Below are positions 22,749 through 36,626 of a stretch of 64,000 nucleotides of DNA, piece by piece. A program made the position numbers and the translations under genes. The stretch comes from Mercurialis annua (lineage: Eukaryota > Streptophyta > Magnoliopsida > Malpighiales > Euphorbiaceae). Location of the stretch: positions 12,092,501 through 12,156,500 of the forward strand of contig NC_065576.1 of NCBI RefSeq assembly GCF_937616625.2, in the 5' to 3' direction. The stretch's first letter is position 1. Each line of letters begins with the position of its first letter. The notes under the pieces were generated by a model. The model ran no database searches. It had not been told where the DNA came from and worked only from the letters and a program-made list of their open reading frames with translations.

Positions 22749-25519
22749 TGTAATATCCCGTATTTTTTTTAAATTATTTATTTTATTTTATTTTTAAAAA
22801 AAAAAATTATAATTTTTATATTCCGCCAAACTTAGGTAATTTATAATTATTACTAAATTGTTAAGCATTTATTAAATCTTTAAAAGAAAAAAAAAGGAAA
22901 AGAATGCTTTCCATGCATGAAAAGTGAAGTCTCATGCATGCCTTTCTCACATTTGGATCACGTGAATAGGCCATATTCATTTTGTAGGTATAAAAGGCCC
23001 ATTTGCTTAATTTAAAAAGCCATGCTCCTTGCCTTAACTAAGAAACAGCAGCAAATAAAAATAAAACTTCGTCTCCTCTTATATAGTTACTTCTGCACGT
23101 TTCTTGTTTTCCCTTAACCTAATATTTCTTTCACAATAAATCAAACTCAGCCGCCACACTCTCCCTTATCAATACTGAAACCTCATCAATCATTCATCAT
23201 TCCAATCCGGTAAGTATTCACGCGTTACTCTTTTCATTGTTCGTATTCGATACCGTCTCGCCGTATATAACTTGGATTGTCTCGTGTTACTAGCGTGTTA
23301 CTGAAGTTATTCGCTTCTCGCATCCTCATTCATCGACTTCATAAACCCCTGCAAATTGGTCGTTTTTGGTACGTAAATCAATCCGTTTTAACCGCCGTCG
23401 TTTCATCGTTTTTGTTATTCTACGGCTGCCAACATATGGTTCTGTTTCTCATTATGGATGTTCTTGTCCTTGTACCTTAATTACTTAGAGTAGTTATTGT
23501 TCATGTTACTACCTTTGCTGATTAGGATTGATGAGATTATTATATTGATTTGCTAAAGGAACCTTGATTTGTTCTTGGAATTGTGTTACTGTGTTCTGTA
23601 ACTTTTCTATGGTTGATGATGATGGGTTGGGCGGCAAGACATTGTTTAATTTGTTGAGTTTCTATTAGTCAAAGGATATTGGGCTTTTAACATGTTAATT
23701 TCTACTAGGCCTTGTTTATTTATTAGGTTTATGCTTTAGTTAGTGATAGGCTTATTAATTTGATTTCCATTGGTTGAAGGCTTAATGATTTTGGTATTGA
23801 ATTAAAAATAATCAGAAAATTATAATCTACATTATAATCAATTAATTTATAATTACTTGGGTAATTATATTAAATTTCGAGTAATATGCCAATTTGACTA
23901 AATTGCAATTTAGCCCCTAAAAGTTTCTAAAAGCTTATTTAAGTTATGTTTTATCTTTTGGGACTTCTAATTGATTTTTAATTAGTAAATGAAGAATGGG
24001 AAAAATTATTGGATTTCATAATTGACTAAAGTACCATTTAGCCCTTTTTGGCTAAAGTACAGTTTAGTCCCTATTTGGCTAAAGTACAATTTAGTCCCTA
24101 AACTTTTATGACTTATTTAATTAAGTTTTTGGGGTGTAACTTGGGTTACTTGAATTATAAGATATTAAATTTAATACAGATAATTGTTTTATCAAGTATC
24201 TTTAATTTATAAACTCGGGTTTATAAAATTAATAAGTTTTGTTTGGGTTAGACTATGGTCGCCCGACAAGTGGGAAGAAGCTTGGTAGTTTTTAATAACT
24301 CGGCTGACTCACTGATACGGATTTTAACTTGGGTTAAATTAATTTGTTTATTAAATTACTAAAATTGTAATTTAATATATAATTAATATGATTGTATTCT
24401 ATAACTTGAATTATATTTGGAATGCATTTAATATAAGTGTTTATTAAATGTGGTTTGGTTTTGCGTTGTGCTAGTCCTATGTGTTGTCTAGTACTCTTTA
24501 GAGTTAGGGTCTGAATTTAATTATGATTTTAATATTTTATTTAGACCCGTCGACTGTTCGTACTTCAGAGGCGAACCAGAGTTAGATTGCTTGTCAGGAT
24601 CACGTGGATTTAGCAAGCAGTGAGTTTATATCTCTATTTACCTCTTTATTAAGCAACTATTATATTTTGTATATATGTATATGTATAAACAGCTTTCGAA
24701 CTGTTTTCGGCATTGTGGATTTGATTTGGAACGTGCTACTCGATGGGCATCATCGGGACTGCGTGCGCACCGGTAATGATTATGGTATTGAGGTAGGTTT
24801 GAGATACGTCTCACCTTAGTGAGGGCACCGGTGGAAGATACGTCTCCTGGGCTCACTATTTATTAAGTGATAGTCGGGGATCGGTTATTGAGATACGTCT
24901 CACCGACACGGCAATGGATTTAGAATTGTGGTTTAGGGTTTCATTGATAATCCATAATGAAAATGTTTTATTAAACGTTTTAAAGGTTTTTAACTTAATA
25001 AATGTAAATGGTTATATAAACTCTACTCAGTAAATCTGACCCCGTTGTTTTCCCAAATTTTCCAGGTTTATGATTTGAGCTTTGGTCGATCTCCGTTTCT
25101 TCATTCTCGGAGGTTCTTTATTTATTTCAGAAATAAAGTGTCGAACTATTTTAAACTCTTAGACCGCAGTAGTAGTTTCATATTATTCATGACTTAGCCT
25201 TACGTTTATATTTTAGACTATTGTTGTTGGATTGGTCCAACTATTACTTATCGCTTGTGGCATGATTACAGTGTTATGGCATTTATATTATATTGCCATG
25301 TTGGAGTTTATTTGAGATTAAGCGTGCTTTAAATATATGCTGTTTATCTGTACTGCTAGATTAGGCTGAAGTCTCGGTTGCCCCCGAGCATGTGATTTTC
25401 TGCAGGTACTTTGTTTTAAATGTATCTAAGTTGGTTATCCGCAAGGCTAGCTACGGGTTTTGGTACAACCATACCCATACCCTAGCGCCGGTCACGATTC
25501 ATGAAAATGGGTCGTGACA
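22749..25519 (+). repeat. Gypsy 5' LTR, 2,771 bp
   Basis: It starts TGTAATATCCCG and ends GGGTCGTGACA. Internal repeats include two to three copies of a 'ggctaaagtacaatttagtc' unit at about 24023-24105 and three copies of GAGATACGTCTC-like sequence at about 24799-24905. Confidence 0.97.
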
Positions 25520-25523
25520 AACT

Positions 25524-25535
25524 TGGTATCAGAGC
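25524..25535 (+). promoter_or_regulatory. Gypsy primer-binding site (tRNA-iMet type)
   Basis: TGGTATCAGAGC starts five bases after the 5' LTR. It is complementary to the 3' end of plant initiator-Met tRNA, the usual primer for chromoviruses. Confidence 0.9.
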
Positions 25536-25776
25536 TTTGGTTTCAAACCAAGGCCTTTAAATGTTAAATGTTAATTTGTTTGGCATGTTAAGTGGTTAAA
25601 TTGCCCTAGGAACTACTGCGGAATTAGGATTCGAGTCTTGTCTTTGAAACGTCATCTTTTGTTTTCAAAAACTTTCTGCCTACTCCTATAGGAATGTCGT
25701 GAGTCAGTCGTGTGGATTTAATTGCTTATTGCTTATTATGTGGTTGTTTTCACTTGGGTGAATAAATTTTTTATCA

Positions 25777-28700
25777 TTGTTGATCTCTCGGGAAATCTTA
25801 TTTGGTGTTTGTTCTATTTCAATCTTGGGTATGAAATTTGCTGTGTTATTTAAAATTGTTCTTGTTTCATTCTTAGGAATGAATACTCGTACTCGTGCTG
25901 CGGCTCAGCAAAATGCTGAGGCTGATGACGCGATCTCTATGGAGGTGGATCAGAATGAACCAGAGGTTCATGCTGGTAGAGGACTAGCAGGCAGAGGCCC
26001 AGCTGGTCGGGGTCGAGCTGGTCGAGGTCGTGGTGGCCGAGGCCAAGCTGGCAGAGGTAGAGGAAGAGGCGTAGGACGCGGTGCTGCAGGAGGTGCTCAA
26101 GCGCCAGGTGTGGCACAACCTGAGTTGGGCGACTTCGACTTCAACACGTTTTTGGCTGGAGTCGCGGCGTTACAACTCAACCAGGTTCAGCTGCAAGCGG
26201 GACAGGTCGCTTTGCAGGATCAATATGCAGTTTTGGGTCAGATTGCCCAGCAACAGCAACCACAGGCTAGTGGTGCAGCAGTTGGTGGTGTCGGAACCAC
26301 TGACAGAGATTTGGTTTTGGCTTACATGAGGCTGAAGCCAACGGAGTTTGACGGTTCCGGAGACGCGCTGGATTTTCTCGAGGAGGTTGAGCAGAATGCT
26401 CGGCGACTACAGGCTACGGAGCGTCAGACCGTCGTTCTTGTAGAGATGTCTATGAAGGGTTCAGCTGGGAACTGGTTTCGTAGTTCTGTTCATGCTGACA
26501 TGGCTACCATCTCTTGGGCTCAGTTTGTGGCGAGATTCAGAGCTTTTTTCTTGCCGTTTTCAGTGACAGAGGGTCACAGAGACAGATTGCTTTCACTTAC
26601 TAGGGATGATAGGTCAGTATCCGAGTACACGACAGAGTTCGTGAGGTTGGGTCGGTTCGCGCCGGACTTGCAGACAGATCAGGAGAGGGTGAACAACAGA
26701 TACGTGAAAGGATTAGGGCGCGATTTTGTGAGTTTGCTGACTGAGACACGCAGGGATTTTACGGACGTAGTAGACAGTGCTCGGCGTATGGAGAGCTCGT
26801 TACTGCAGTTTGGGGATATTTCTGGTCCTTCTCAGACCAAGAAGTCTTCTGGCCCTGGACAGCAGAGTGGTGGTGGTAGCTACCAATCGGCACCTTCTCA
26901 GTACAAGAACAAGAAGAGGGGTGTCAAGAAGAGTTATCAGCCGTACACCTACAGTTCAGGCAACAGCGGTAGCAGCCGCAGTTTTGGGCGCGGTAACAGC
27001 GGAGGTGCTAGTTTTCCTTTCTGTCAGAACTGCAGACGTCGACATCCAGGCGAGTGTCGCTTAGCACCAGGGGGTTGTTTTACTTGTGGCCAGCCGGGTC
27101 ACTTTGCCAGAGAGTGTCAGGCATCTGGACAGCAGATGTCGGCAGCTAGTGTCGCTCAACCATCCTATCAGAGTCAGAGACCAGTGTTCTCTGCACCAGC
27201 AGGGTTTTCTCAACCTGCTGCTTCTTTTGGTGGCCAGCGGGGCCGAGGTTCTGGAGGGCGTGGTTTTGGAGGCCGTGGCAACGGCGGTAGAGGTTCTAGC
27301 AGCTATGGTACCGGGCAGAGCTCTCAGCAGCAGAGTCAAGGTCAGGCCAGAGTTTTTGCCTTGACTCCTCAGGATGCTCATGCATCTAACGCAGTGGTGC
27401 AAGGTACTCTTCAGATCTCTTTCGTAGATGCACTTGTTTTATTTGATGCGGGTGCAACCCATTCTTTTGTGTCTACGTGTTTTGCTGCTAAGTTGGGTGT
27501 AACACCAACAAGTCTGAGTGAACCTTTATCTGTTTCTACTCCCTTGTCTGACTGTGTGGTGGTGGATGTTGTGTATCCATCGTGTTCCGTGGTTATCCAT
27601 GGAAGAGACTTGCGTGCTGACTTAGTTGTTTTGGATGTTCTTTCATTTGACGTGATTTTGGGGATGGATTGGCTGGCACGCCATTATGCTTCGATCGACT
27701 GTCGAGGGAAGTCGGTTGAGTTTCGGATTCCAGGTGATCTACCCTTTTCTTTTCAAGGGGAAAAGGCGGAGACACCGAAGAATCTGATTTCTGCGATCAA
27801 GGCAAAGCGGATGATGAGTAAGGGCTGTCAAGCTTTCTTAGCGGTGGTTAGAGACATGGATGCTGAGGTGGACAGTATGAACACTGTCCCTATAGTGAAT
27901 GAGTTCACTGATGTTTTTCCAGAGGAGTTGCCTGGATTACCACCTGATCGGGATATCGAGTTTTGCATTGACGTTGTTCCTGGAACTGGTCCTATTTCGA
28001 TACCGCCGTATCGGATGGCTCCTGCTGAGCTGAAGGAGTTAAAGGAGCAGTTACAAGAACTTCTGGACAGTGGCTTCATCAGACCGAGTACTTCTCCATG
28101 GGGTGCTCCAGTTCTGTTTGTTAAGAAGAAGGATGGTTCCTTTCGACTTTGTATCGACTACAGACAGTTGAACAAGGCTACCATCAAGAACAGATATCCT
28201 CTTCCTCGCATCGACGATTTGTTTGATCAGTTGCAAGGTGCGAAGTGCTTTTCCAAGATTGACTTGAGATCCGGGTATCATCAACTTCGGATTCGGGATG
28301 TCGATGTGCCTAAGACTGCTTTCAGAACGCGTTATGGGCATTTCGAGTTTCTGGTCATGTCGTTTGGGTTGACTAACGCACCAGCAGCGTTTATGGACAT
28401 GATGAATCGGGTTTTCAAGCCGTTTTTGGATCAGTTTGTTATCGTCTTCATTGATGACATCCTGATTTATTCTCGGAGTGAGGAGGAGCATGCTTATCAC
28501 TTGAGGACTATACTACAGACCTGGCGAGAGCATCAGTTGTATGCTAAGTTCTCAAAGTGCGAGTTTTGGCTGGAACAAGTTACCTTCTTAGGACACGTGG
28601 TGTCGAAGGATGGGATCAAGGTTGATCCGAAGAAGATTGAGGCGGTTATGGATTGGCAGAGGCCGAGGTCAGTTACCGAGATCAGGAGTTTTCTTGGGTT

Positions 28701-30792
28701 AGCTGGCTACTACCGTCGGTTCGTGCAGGATTTTTCTCGAATATCTGCACCTTTGACTAAGCTGACACAGAAGGGTGTTAAGTTTGAGTGGACCGACAAG
28801 TGTGAGGCAAGTTTCGAGAAGCTGAAGGAGATTCTGACTACAGCTCCTGTTTTGGCGTTGCCTTCTGGCATTGAGGGTTTTACTGTGTACTGCGATGCTT
28901 CTCGGATTGGCTTAGGTTGCGTGTTGATGCAACATGGACAGGTGATCGCCTATGCTTCTCGTCAGCTGAAGAAGCATGAGGTGAATTACCCTACACATGA
29001 CCTGGAGTTAGCTGCTGTAGTTTTTGCTCTGAAGATCTGGAGGCACTACTTGTACGGTGCGACTTGCGAGATCTTCACTGATCACAAGAGTCTGAAGTAC
29101 ATCTTTGATCAGCGAGAGTTGAATCTGAGACAGAGGAGGTGGCTAGAGTTGCTGAAAGACTACGACTGTACTATTCAGTATCATCCTGGTAAGGCTAATG
29201 TGGTGGCCGATGCATTGAGTCGCAAGTCTTCGGGCAGCTTAGCCCATATTTCTGAGGTTGGACGTAGACCCATGGTTCGAGAGTGGCATGGTTTGATAGC
29301 TTCGGGCTACGGTTTTCAGGTTTCTCAGAACGGGAGTTTGTTGGCACATCTGCAAGTGCAGCCGGTTTTGATTGATAGGATTAAAGCTTTACAAGCTGAG
29401 GATCCACAATTGAAACGAATTTTGGACGAGATCCATCTGGATGGGAATTCCGAGTTTGTTTTTGTTGACGGAGTTCTCAGGTTTGGTTCTAGACTGTGCG
29501 TTCCGGATTCAGATGGTTTGAGAGACCAGATTCTGGAGGAAGCGCATAGATCAGCTTACAGTGTTCATCCGGGATCTACCAAGATGTACCATGACCTCAA
29601 GGGTACGTATTGGTGGAGCGGAATGAAGAAGGATGTTGCAGAGTACGTTTCCAAGTGTCTGACTTGCCAGCAGGTGAAGCTGGAACATCAGAGACCTTTT
29701 GGCTATCTACAACCACTACCTATTCCAGAGTGGAAGTGGGAGCGGATTGCCATGGACTTTGTTGTTGGTTTACCACGTACTCGACAGGGGTACGATTCCA
29801 TCTGGGTGATAGTTGACCGTATGACTAAGTCAGCTCATTTCCTTCCGATTAAGGTTTCGTATCCTGCTTCGAAGTTGGCTCAGTTGTACATCGACAGGAT
29901 TGTCAGTTTGCATGGTGTACCGGTTTCGATTGTTTCTGACAGAGGTTCTGTTTTCACTTCGAGGTTCTGGAAAGCGTTACAAGAGTCCTTGGGTTCTCGG
30001 TTGGATTTCAGTACAGCCTTTCATCCTCAGACTGACGGTCAGTCTGAGAGGACTATTCAGACATTGGAGGATATGCTCAGGATGTGCATTCTTGATTTTC
30101 AGGGTAGCTGGGATACTCATTTGCCGTTGATTGAGTTTTCCTACAACAACAGTTATCATGCGAGCATTGAGATGGCACCTTATGAGGCTCTGTACGGACG
30201 CAAGTGTCGATCTCCTATCTGCTGGGAAGAGGTCGGCGAGCGGAAGTTGTCTGGTGCTGAGATTATTCAGATTACCTCAGAGAAGGTACCGTTGATAAAA
30301 CGGAGATTGGAGACAGCTTTTAGTCGGCATAAGAGTTATGCTGATCCGAAGAGAAAAGACATCGAGTTTCAGGTGGGAGACTTTGTGTTTCTTCGGGTTT
30401 CGCCTATGAAAGGCGTGGTTCGTTTTGGTGTCAAAGGAAAGTTGGCACCGAGGTACGTTGGTCCTTATGAGATTTCAGAGAGGATTGGAGCTGTGGCATA
30501 TCGTCTGGTTCTGCCACCAGACATGTCGTTAGTACATCCTGTGTTTCACATTTCTATGTTGAGGAAGTGTATTTCCGATCCTTCGCATGTGATTGTGCCT
30601 CAGAGTGTTGAGATTGACCAGGAGCTGTCCTATGAGGAGCAGCCAGTTGAGATTGTTGATACGCAAGTGCGTAAATTGCGGAACAAGGAGATTCCGATGG
30701 TCAAGGTTCTTTGGCGCAATCATTCTGTAGAGGAGTGTACTTGGGAGACCGAGTTGGATATGCGGAATCGCTATCCTTTTCTTTTTCCGTGA
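25777..30792 (+). CDS. Gypsy gag-pol polyprotein with chromodomain, intact
   Basis: One 1,671-residue frame encodes all retroelement functions. The more likely start is Met35 at 25879 ([10 protein letters not shown]), because the residues before it are hydrophobic and leader-like. An RG-rich stretch (about 70-110) is followed by the Gag domain (about 200-330) and a CCHC knuckle [14 protein letters not shown] at about 434. Next come the aspartic protease with [10 protein letters not shown] at about 555, reverse transcriptase with FIDDILIYS at about 891, RNase H with YCDAS at about 1038, integrase zinc site (1260-1300), and the DDE core with MDF near 1327, SDRG near 1388 and E near 1425. A C-terminal chromodomain-like end (about 1625-1668, '[16 protein letters not shown]') would steer integration into heterochromatin. 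No stop or frameshift is present. Confidence 0.97.
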   Translation: MLISREILFGVCSISILGMKFAVLFKIVLVSFLGMNTRTRAAAQQNAEADDAISMEVDQNEPEVHAGRGLAGRGPAGRGRAGRGRGGRGQAGRGRGRGVGRGAAGGAQAPGVAQPELGDFDFNTFLAGVAALQLNQVQLQAGQVALQDQYAVLGQIAQQQQPQASGAAVGGVGTTDRDLVLAYMRLKPTEFDGSGDALDFLEEVEQNARRLQATERQTVVLVEMSMKGSAGNWFRSSVHADMATISWAQFVARFRAFFLPFSVTEGHRDRLLSLTRDDRSVSEYTTEFVRLGRFAPDLQTDQERVNNRYVKGLGRDFVSLLTETRRDFTDVVDSARRMESSLLQFGDISGPSQTKKSSGPGQQSGGGSYQSAPSQYKNKKRGVKKSYQPYTYSSGNSGSSRSFGRGNSGGASFPFCQNCRRRHPGECRLAPGGCFTCGQPGHFARECQASGQQMSAASVAQPSYQSQRPVFSAPAGFSQPAASFGGQRGRGSGGRGFGGRGNGGRGSSSYGTGQSSQQQSQGQARVFALTPQDAHASNAVVQGTLQISFVDALVLFDAGATHSFVSTCFAAKLGVTPTSLSEPLSVSTPLSDCVVVDVVYPSCSVVIHGRDLRADLVVLDVLSFDVILGMDWLARHYASIDCRGKSVEFRIPGDLPFSFQGEKAETPKNLISAIKAKRMMSKGCQAFLAVVRDMDAEVDSMNTVPIVNEFTDVFPEELPGLPPDRDIEFCIDVVPGTGPISIPPYRMAPAELKELKEQLQELLDSGFIRPSTSPWGAPVLFVKKKDGSFRLCIDYRQLNKATIKNRYPLPRIDDLFDQLQGAKCFSKIDLRSGYHQLRIRDVDVPKTAFRTRYGHFEFLVMSFGLTNAPAAFMDMMNRVFKPFLDQFVIVFIDDILIYSRSEEEHAYHLRTILQTWREHQLYAKFSKCEFWLEQVTFLGHVVSKDGIKVDPKKIEAVMDWQRPRSVTEIRSFLGLAGYYRRFVQDFSRISAPLTKLTQKGVKFEWTDKCEASFEKLKEILTTAPVLALPSGIEGFTVYCDASRIGLGCVLMQHGQVIAYASRQLKKHEVNYPTHDLELAAVVFALKIWRHYLYGATCEIFTDHKSLKYIFDQRELNLRQRRWLELLKDYDCTIQYHPGKANVVADALSRKSSGSLAHISEVGRRPMVREWHGLIASGYGFQVSQNGSLLAHLQVQPVLIDRIKALQAEDPQLKRILDEIHLDGNSEFVFVDGVLRFGSRLCVPDSDGLRDQILEEAHRSAYSVHPGSTKMYHDLKGTYWWSGMKKDVAEYVSKCLTCQQVKLEHQRPFGYLQPLPIPEWKWERIAMDFVVGLPRTRQGYDSIWVIVDRMTKSAHFLPIKVSYPASKLAQLYIDRIVSLHGVPVSIVSDRGSVFTSRFWKALQESLGSRLDFSTAFHPQTDGQSERTIQTLEDMLRMCILDFQGSWDTHLPLIEFSYNNSYHASIEMAPYEALYGRKCRSPICWEEVGERKLSGAEIIQITSEKVPLIKRRLETAFSRHKSYADPKRKDIEFQVGDFVFLRVSPMKGVVRFGVKGKLAPRYVGPYEISERIGAVAYRLVLPPDMSLVHPVFHISMLRKCISDPSHVIVPQSVEIDQELSYEEQPVEIVDTQVRKLRNKEIPMVKVLWRNHSVEECTWETELDMRNRYPFLFP

Positions 30793-30895
30793 GGTACGAT
30801 ATCTGAATTCTGCGATTTTTATGATTTTTACTTGTGTTACGTGTTGTTCTGGTGTGATTTGCTTATCGTGTTAAATTCGAGGACGAATTTTTAAT

Positions 30896-30908
30896 AAGTT
30901 AGGGAGAA
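30896..30908 (+). promoter_or_regulatory. Gypsy polypurine tract
   Basis: The mostly purine run AAGTTAGGGAGAA directly precedes the 3' LTR and would prime plus-strand synthesis. Confidence 0.75.
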
Positions 30909-33679
30909 TGTAATATCCCGTATTTTTTTTAAATTATTTATTTTATTTTATTTTTAAAAAGAAAAATTATAATTTTTATATTCCGCCAAACTTAGGTAAT
31001 TTATAATTATTACTAAATTGTTAAGCATTTATTAAATCTTTAAAAGAAAAAAAAAGGAAAAGAATGCTTTCCATGCATGAAAAGTGAAGTCTCATGCATG
31101 CCTTTCTCACATTTGGATCACGTGAATAGGCCATATTCATTTTGTAGGTATAAAAGGCCCATTTGCTTAATTTAAAAAGCCATGCTCCTTGCCTTAACTA
31201 AGAAACAGCAGCAAATAAAAATAAAACTTCGTCTCCTCTTATATAGTTACTTCTGCACGTTTCTTGTTTTCCCTTAACCTAATATTTCTTTCACAATAAA
31301 TCAAACTCAGCCGCCACACTCTCCCTTATCAATACTGAAACCTCATCAATCATTCATCATTCCAATCCGGTAAGTATTCACGCGTTACTCTTTTCATTGT
31401 TCGTATTCGATACCGTCTCGCCGTATATAACTTGGATTGTCTCGTGTTACTAGCGTGTTACTGAAGTTATTCGCTTCTCGCATCCTCATTCATCGACTTC
31501 ATAAACCCCTGCAAATTGGTCGTTTTTGGTACGTAAATCAATCCGTTTTAACCGCCGTCGTTTCATCGTTTTTGTTATTCTACGGCTGCCAACATATGGT
31601 TCTGTTTCTCATTATGGATGTTCTTGTCCTTGTACCTTAATTACTTAGAGTAGTTATTGTTCATGTTACTACCTTTGCTGATTAGGATTGATGAGATTAT
31701 TATATTGATTTGCTAAAGGAACCTTGATTTGTTCTTGGAATTGTGTTACTGTGTTCTGTAACTTTTCTATGGTTGATGATGATGGGTTGGGCGGCAAGAC
31801 ATTGTTTAATTTGTTGAGTTTCTATTAGTCAAAGGATATTGGGCTTTTAACATGTTAATTTCTACTAGGCCTTGTTTATTTATTAGGTTTATGCTTTAGT
31901 TAGTGATAGGCTTATTAATTTGATTTCCATTGGTTGAAGGCTTAATGATTTTGGTATTGAATTAAAAATAATCAGAAAATTATAATCTACATTATAATCA
32001 ATTAATTTATAATTACTTGGGTAATTATATTAAATTTCGAGTAATATGCCAATTTGACTAAATTGCAATTTAGCCCCTAAAAGTTTCTAAAAGCTTATTT
32101 AAGTTATGTTTTATCTTTTGGGACTTCTAATTGATTTTTAATTAGTAAATGAAGAATGGGAAAAATTATTGGATTTCATAATTGACTAAAGTACCATTTA
32201 GCCCTTTTTGGCTAAAGTACAGTTTAGTCCCTATTTGGCTAAAGTACAATTTAGTCCCTAAACTTTTATGACTTATTTAATTAAGTTTTTGGGGTGTAAC
32301 TTGGGTTACTTGAATTATAAGATATTAAATTTAATACAGATAATTGTTTTATCAAGTATCTTTAATTTATAAACTCGGGTTTATAAAATTAATAAGTTTT
32401 GTTTGGGTTAGACTATGGTCGCCCGACAAGTGGGAAGAAGCTTGGTAGTTTTTAATAACTCGGCTGACTCACTGATACGGATTTTAACTTGGGTTAAATT
32501 AATTTGTTTATTAAATTACTAAAATTGTAATTTAATATATAATTAATATGATTGTATTCTATAACTTGAATTATATTTGGAATGCATTTAATATAAGTGT
32601 TTATTAAATGTGGTTTGGTTTTGCGTTGTGCTAGTCCTATGTGTTGTCTAGTACTCTTTAGAGTTAGGGTCTGAATTTAATTATGATTTTAATATTTTAT
32701 TTAGACCCGTCGACTGTTCGTACTTCAGAGGCGAACCAGAGTTAGATTGCTTGTCAGGATCACGTGGATTTAGCAAGCAGTGAGTTTATATCTCTATTTA
32801 CCTCTTTATTAAGCAACTATTATATTTTGTATATATGTATATGTATAAACAGCTTTCGAACTGTTTTCGGCATTGTGGATTTGATTTGGAACGTGCTACT
32901 CGATGGGCATCATCGGGACTGCGTGCGCACCGGTAATGATTATGGTATTGAGGTAGGTTTGAGATACGTCTCACCTTAGTGAGGGCACCGGTGGAAGATA
33001 CGTCTCCTGGGCTCACTATTTATTAAGTGATAGTCGGGGATCGGTTATTGAGATACGTCTCACCGACACGGCAATGGATTTAGAATTGTGGTTTAGGGTT
33101 TCATTGATAATCCATAATGAAAATGTTTTATTAAACGTTTTAAAGGTTTTTAACTTAATAAATGTAAATGGTTATATAAACTCTACTCAGTAAATCTGAC
33201 CCCGTTGTTTTCCCAAATTTTCCAGGTTTATGATTTGAGCTTTGGTCGATCTCCGTTTCTTCATTCTCGGAGGTTCTTTATTTATTTCAGAAATAAAGTG
33301 TCGAACTATTTTAAACTCTTAGACCGCAGTAGTAGTTTCATATTATTCATGACTTAGCCTTACGTTTATATTTTAGACTATTGTTGTTGGATTGGTCCAA
33401 CTATTACTTATCGCTTGTGGCATGATTACAGTGTTATGGCATTTATATTATATTGCCATGTTGGAGTTTATTTGAGATTAAGCGTGCTTTAAATATATGC
33501 TGTTTATCTGTACTGCTAGATTAGGCTGAAGTCTCGGTTGCCCCCGAGCATGTGATTTTCTGCAGGTACTTTGTTTTAAATGTATCTAAGTTGGTTATCC
33601 GCAAGGCTAGCTACGGGTTTTGGTACAACCATACCCATACCCTAGCGCCGGTCACGATTCATGAAAATGGGTCGTGACA
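30909..33679 (+). repeat. Gypsy 3' LTR, 2,771 bp
   Basis: It repeats the 5' LTR along its whole length with one visible base difference. It is followed by the catat duplication and then copia integrase sequence. Confidence 0.97.
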
Positions 33680-33684
33680 CATAT

Positions 33685-36460
33685 GATATGACAGAACTGA
33701 GAGTGTGAGGTGTGGTGGTATTTAGAGTATAATCCTTGAGATGAGATGGTAATTTTCTGACTCTGGTAGATCTTCTAAGCAAAGGAAAGTTTGCTTCTTG
33801 AAATACTGAGTCAGAAGATTGTATAGTAGGAGAAGAATTATGGACAGAAGGAGGAGAAGAAGTCCAAGGATTATTCATTGAAGGTGTTGGTGTAGCAGGA
33901 ACTATTGAAGGGTGTATTGGAGATACGAAAGGATTGAGAAAATTGAGAGAAGAATCTTGAGATAGTGTAGTAGAATTGTGAGTTGTATCATTTGTAAGTT
34001 GAGCAAAAGGAAAATCATTTTCATAGAACTGAACATCCCTAAATATAAAGATTTGTTGAGTAACCAAATTCAGAAAGTTTGTATCCTTTAACCCCTGTTT
34101 GAAAGCCTAAGAATGCAGATTTAACGGCTCTAGGATCAAATTTAGATTTATGAGATAGAGTGTTTGTTGCAAAGGCAAGGCATCCAAACACTCTGAGATG
34201 AGCATAAGAAGAATTTTTCTTGTACAGAAGAAAGAAAGGAGTATTATTTGACAAGATTGGAGTTGCAGTTCTATTAATGAGATAGACAAAATGTAGAATG
34301 CATTCTGGCCATAAATGAATAGGAATGGAAGATTGGAAAAATAATGCTCTAGCAATATTTAAGATATGTTGGTGCTTCCTCTCAACAACACTGTTTTGTT
34401 GAGGGGTATGAACACATGATTTTTGGTGTAAAATTCCTTGAGTTTGAAAGAAATGTGGCATATCAAATTCAAGACCATTGTCTGATCTTATAGTTTTAAT
34501 TGAAGTCTGAAACTGAGTTTTGGCAAAAGCACAGAAGTTAATTATGTGTCCTCTTGCTTCAGATTTTGCTTTTAGCATAAAAATCCATGTATATCTACTG
34601 CAATTATCCACAATAGTTAAGGAATATCTAAAACCTTTTAAAAAGATGCTTTGACATGGACCCCATAATTCCATATGCACAAGATCAAAGCATGCTGTGG
34701 AAACAGATTCACTAATAGGAAAAGGTAAGCGTTTTTGCTTAGAAAGATGACAAGCATCACAGACATCACAAGAAGTACATTAAATCACTGGATCAATCTG
34801 TTGCAAGAGTTTTAATCTAGAGCTAGAAAGGTGACCTAGTCTCAAATGCCACAATTTTGAAGACACGGATTTAGTTTTTGACACAGCATTACAAGAAGGA
34901 AATTTGCACAATTCTAAATGATACAATCCATTTTTCTTTCTAGCTATCCCAATCATCCTCCATTTGAGTAGTTCCTGAATGTAACAAATGTTTGAATGAA
35001 ACAGAAAGAAAATTTGAGGTTGGTCAGTGAGTTTGCTGACAGATATGAGATTAAAACTGAATAAAGGCACATATAAGACATCATGCAAAGTGAAGGAATC
35101 AGTGAGATTAATGGTGCCAATATGAGTCACAGAAACTTGTTGACCATTTGGCAAATTTACTTTGACTCCAGTTACAGTTTTGTAACTGGAAAACACGTCA
35201 ATAGAGCAAGTGATATGGTCAGTAGCACCAGTATCAATTATCCAGTCATGAGTCAAAGATTTTACAGATTGCAGACAAGTATGCAGAAGCTTACCTGTAT
35301 GGTAGTCAGGTTTGAAGCTTGCAGATAAACTGTTGACATGAGAAGTTGATGAGCTTCCATTATCTCCAGGTTGAATCATAGCCATAATCTTGGCATATCG
35401 TTCAACTGTGAAAGGGAAAGATATCTGATTCTGCATAATCTTGTTAGTATCTCCTCCATAAACTGCAGAGGGATTAGAATAGTTCTGATTTTTTCCATAA
35501 CCAGAATTGTATGTCATCTGATTGTAAGAGTTATTTTCTTGGCTAACAAAGTTACTTTGTTTGTTCCTGAATTGAAACCCAGGAGGATAACCATGCTTTT
35601 TATAGCATGAATCAATAGTGTGGTTGGTTAGTCCACAGTGAGAACATTACTGCTGCTTCTTTTGATTATAATAACCAAATTTCTTGTATTGACTTGGTCC
35701 ACCTCCAAGTATTCCTTTGCCCTTAACCATGAGAGCATTAGCATCCACATTTGTCCTTCCATCATTTGTACTATAGCAGTCAAAATCTCCTGCAGAATTG
35801 CCCTTGGCAAGAAAAGCATCGGATTCTGTATTCCTAGAATGTCCAAGCTGTCTTTCAAACTGAATTACCAGAGAGAAAACTTTGTTCATTGAAGGCAAAG
35901 GTTCCATCATAGTAACTTGTGATCTGATCTGAGTAAAGGCATCATTTAAGCCTTTCAAAAACTTGATAACATGATCATTTTCTTGATACTTTCTCATTTT
36001 CTCTGTAATACCACAAGTGCATTGAGGCAAACAGGAACAATTAGGTATAGGTCTCATGTTGGTTAATTCATCCCACAAGGTTTTTAACAAAGTGAAATAC
36101 TCTGTAACACTTAAATTGTTTTGCTTCAAAGCATAAATTTCTTCATAGAGATCACAAATTCTTGTTACATCTCCCTGTGAATATCTTTCCTTAAGCTCAT
36201 TCCAAATATCTAGTGCATTGTCAAGACAAGAAAAACTTTGAGCAATGGTTGGTGAGACAGACCTGGTTAACCATGAGACTACCATTGTATTGCAGCGCTC
36301 CCAAGCTTCATACATCGGATCCATGGGATTTGGAACAGGTATCGCTCCATTAACAAACATGTATTTGTTCTTTGAGAGTAAGGCATTTTTCATAGATCTA
36401 AACCAAATATAATAATTGCTTCCAATCAGTGGATTAACAACTAAAATCAAGAAGGATTTT
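33685..36460 (-). pseudogene. Copia gag, protease and integrase, frameshifted
   Basis: On the minus strand the order is gag, protease, integrase. Gag (about 36487-35647) has the copia N-terminal motif 'NPLIGSNYYIWFRSMKNAL' and a UBN2-type middle. Its true start, 'YFLHPGENPS', lies in another frame just upstream, followed by a stop. Protease (35517-34780) has 'WIIDTGATDHIT' and the pre-integrase zinc motif 'LWHLRLGHLSSSRL'. The integrase core (34680-34039) has 'TIVDNCSRYTWIFMLKAKSEA', 'IRSDNGLEFD' and 'HTPQQNSVVERKHQHILNIARAL', so the DDE residues are visible. The last fragment (34067-33642) is a linker cut by the gypsy insertion. Confidence 0.9.
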
Positions 36461-36614
36461 CTCCAGGATGAAGAAAATATGGACTAGAGAGAGTCTCCTC
36501 TGGTCTCTGCTCGCGAGTAACAAAATTCTCTATTAATGAGCGATTTGAAGCTTTTAGCCAAGAAGATCAGAGATGAAGAAGATGAAGGATTTCAAGCGGA
36601 AGAATAGAGACTTA

Positions 36615-36626
36615 GCTCAGATACCA
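36615..36626 (-). promoter_or_regulatory. Copia primer-binding site
   Basis: Minus-strand TGGTATCTGAGC directly adjoins the 5' LTR. It differs at one base from the initiator-Met tRNA complement. Confidence 0.85.

Larger units (their letters stand above)
22749..33679 (+). mobile_element. Ty3/gypsy chromovirus (Tekay-like) LTR retrotransposon, complete and young
   Basis: It is 10,931 bp with two 2,771-bp LTRs, a PBS next to the 5' LTR, a single open polyprotein, and a polypurine tract before the 3' LTR. The 5-bp duplication catat flanks it (22744-22748, 33680-33684). The LTRs are collinear at an offset of 8,160 bp and appear to differ at only one base (a at 22801, g at 30961). The insertion is therefore recent, and the element looks capable of movement unless silenced. 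It lies in the opposite orientation to the copia it interrupts. Confidence 0.97.

Noticed and set aside
25777..30792. Many antisense and alternate-frame open frames over the gypsy polyprotein (for example 28051-28500 minus)
   Set aside because: They are shadows of the strongly coding pol frame and show no domain of their own.
22749..33679. Large duplication of host DNA at 22749-25519 and 30909-33679
   Set aside because: The repeats are LTRs: TG...CA ends, adjacent PBS and PPT, a 5-bp target duplication and a gag-pol frame between them.
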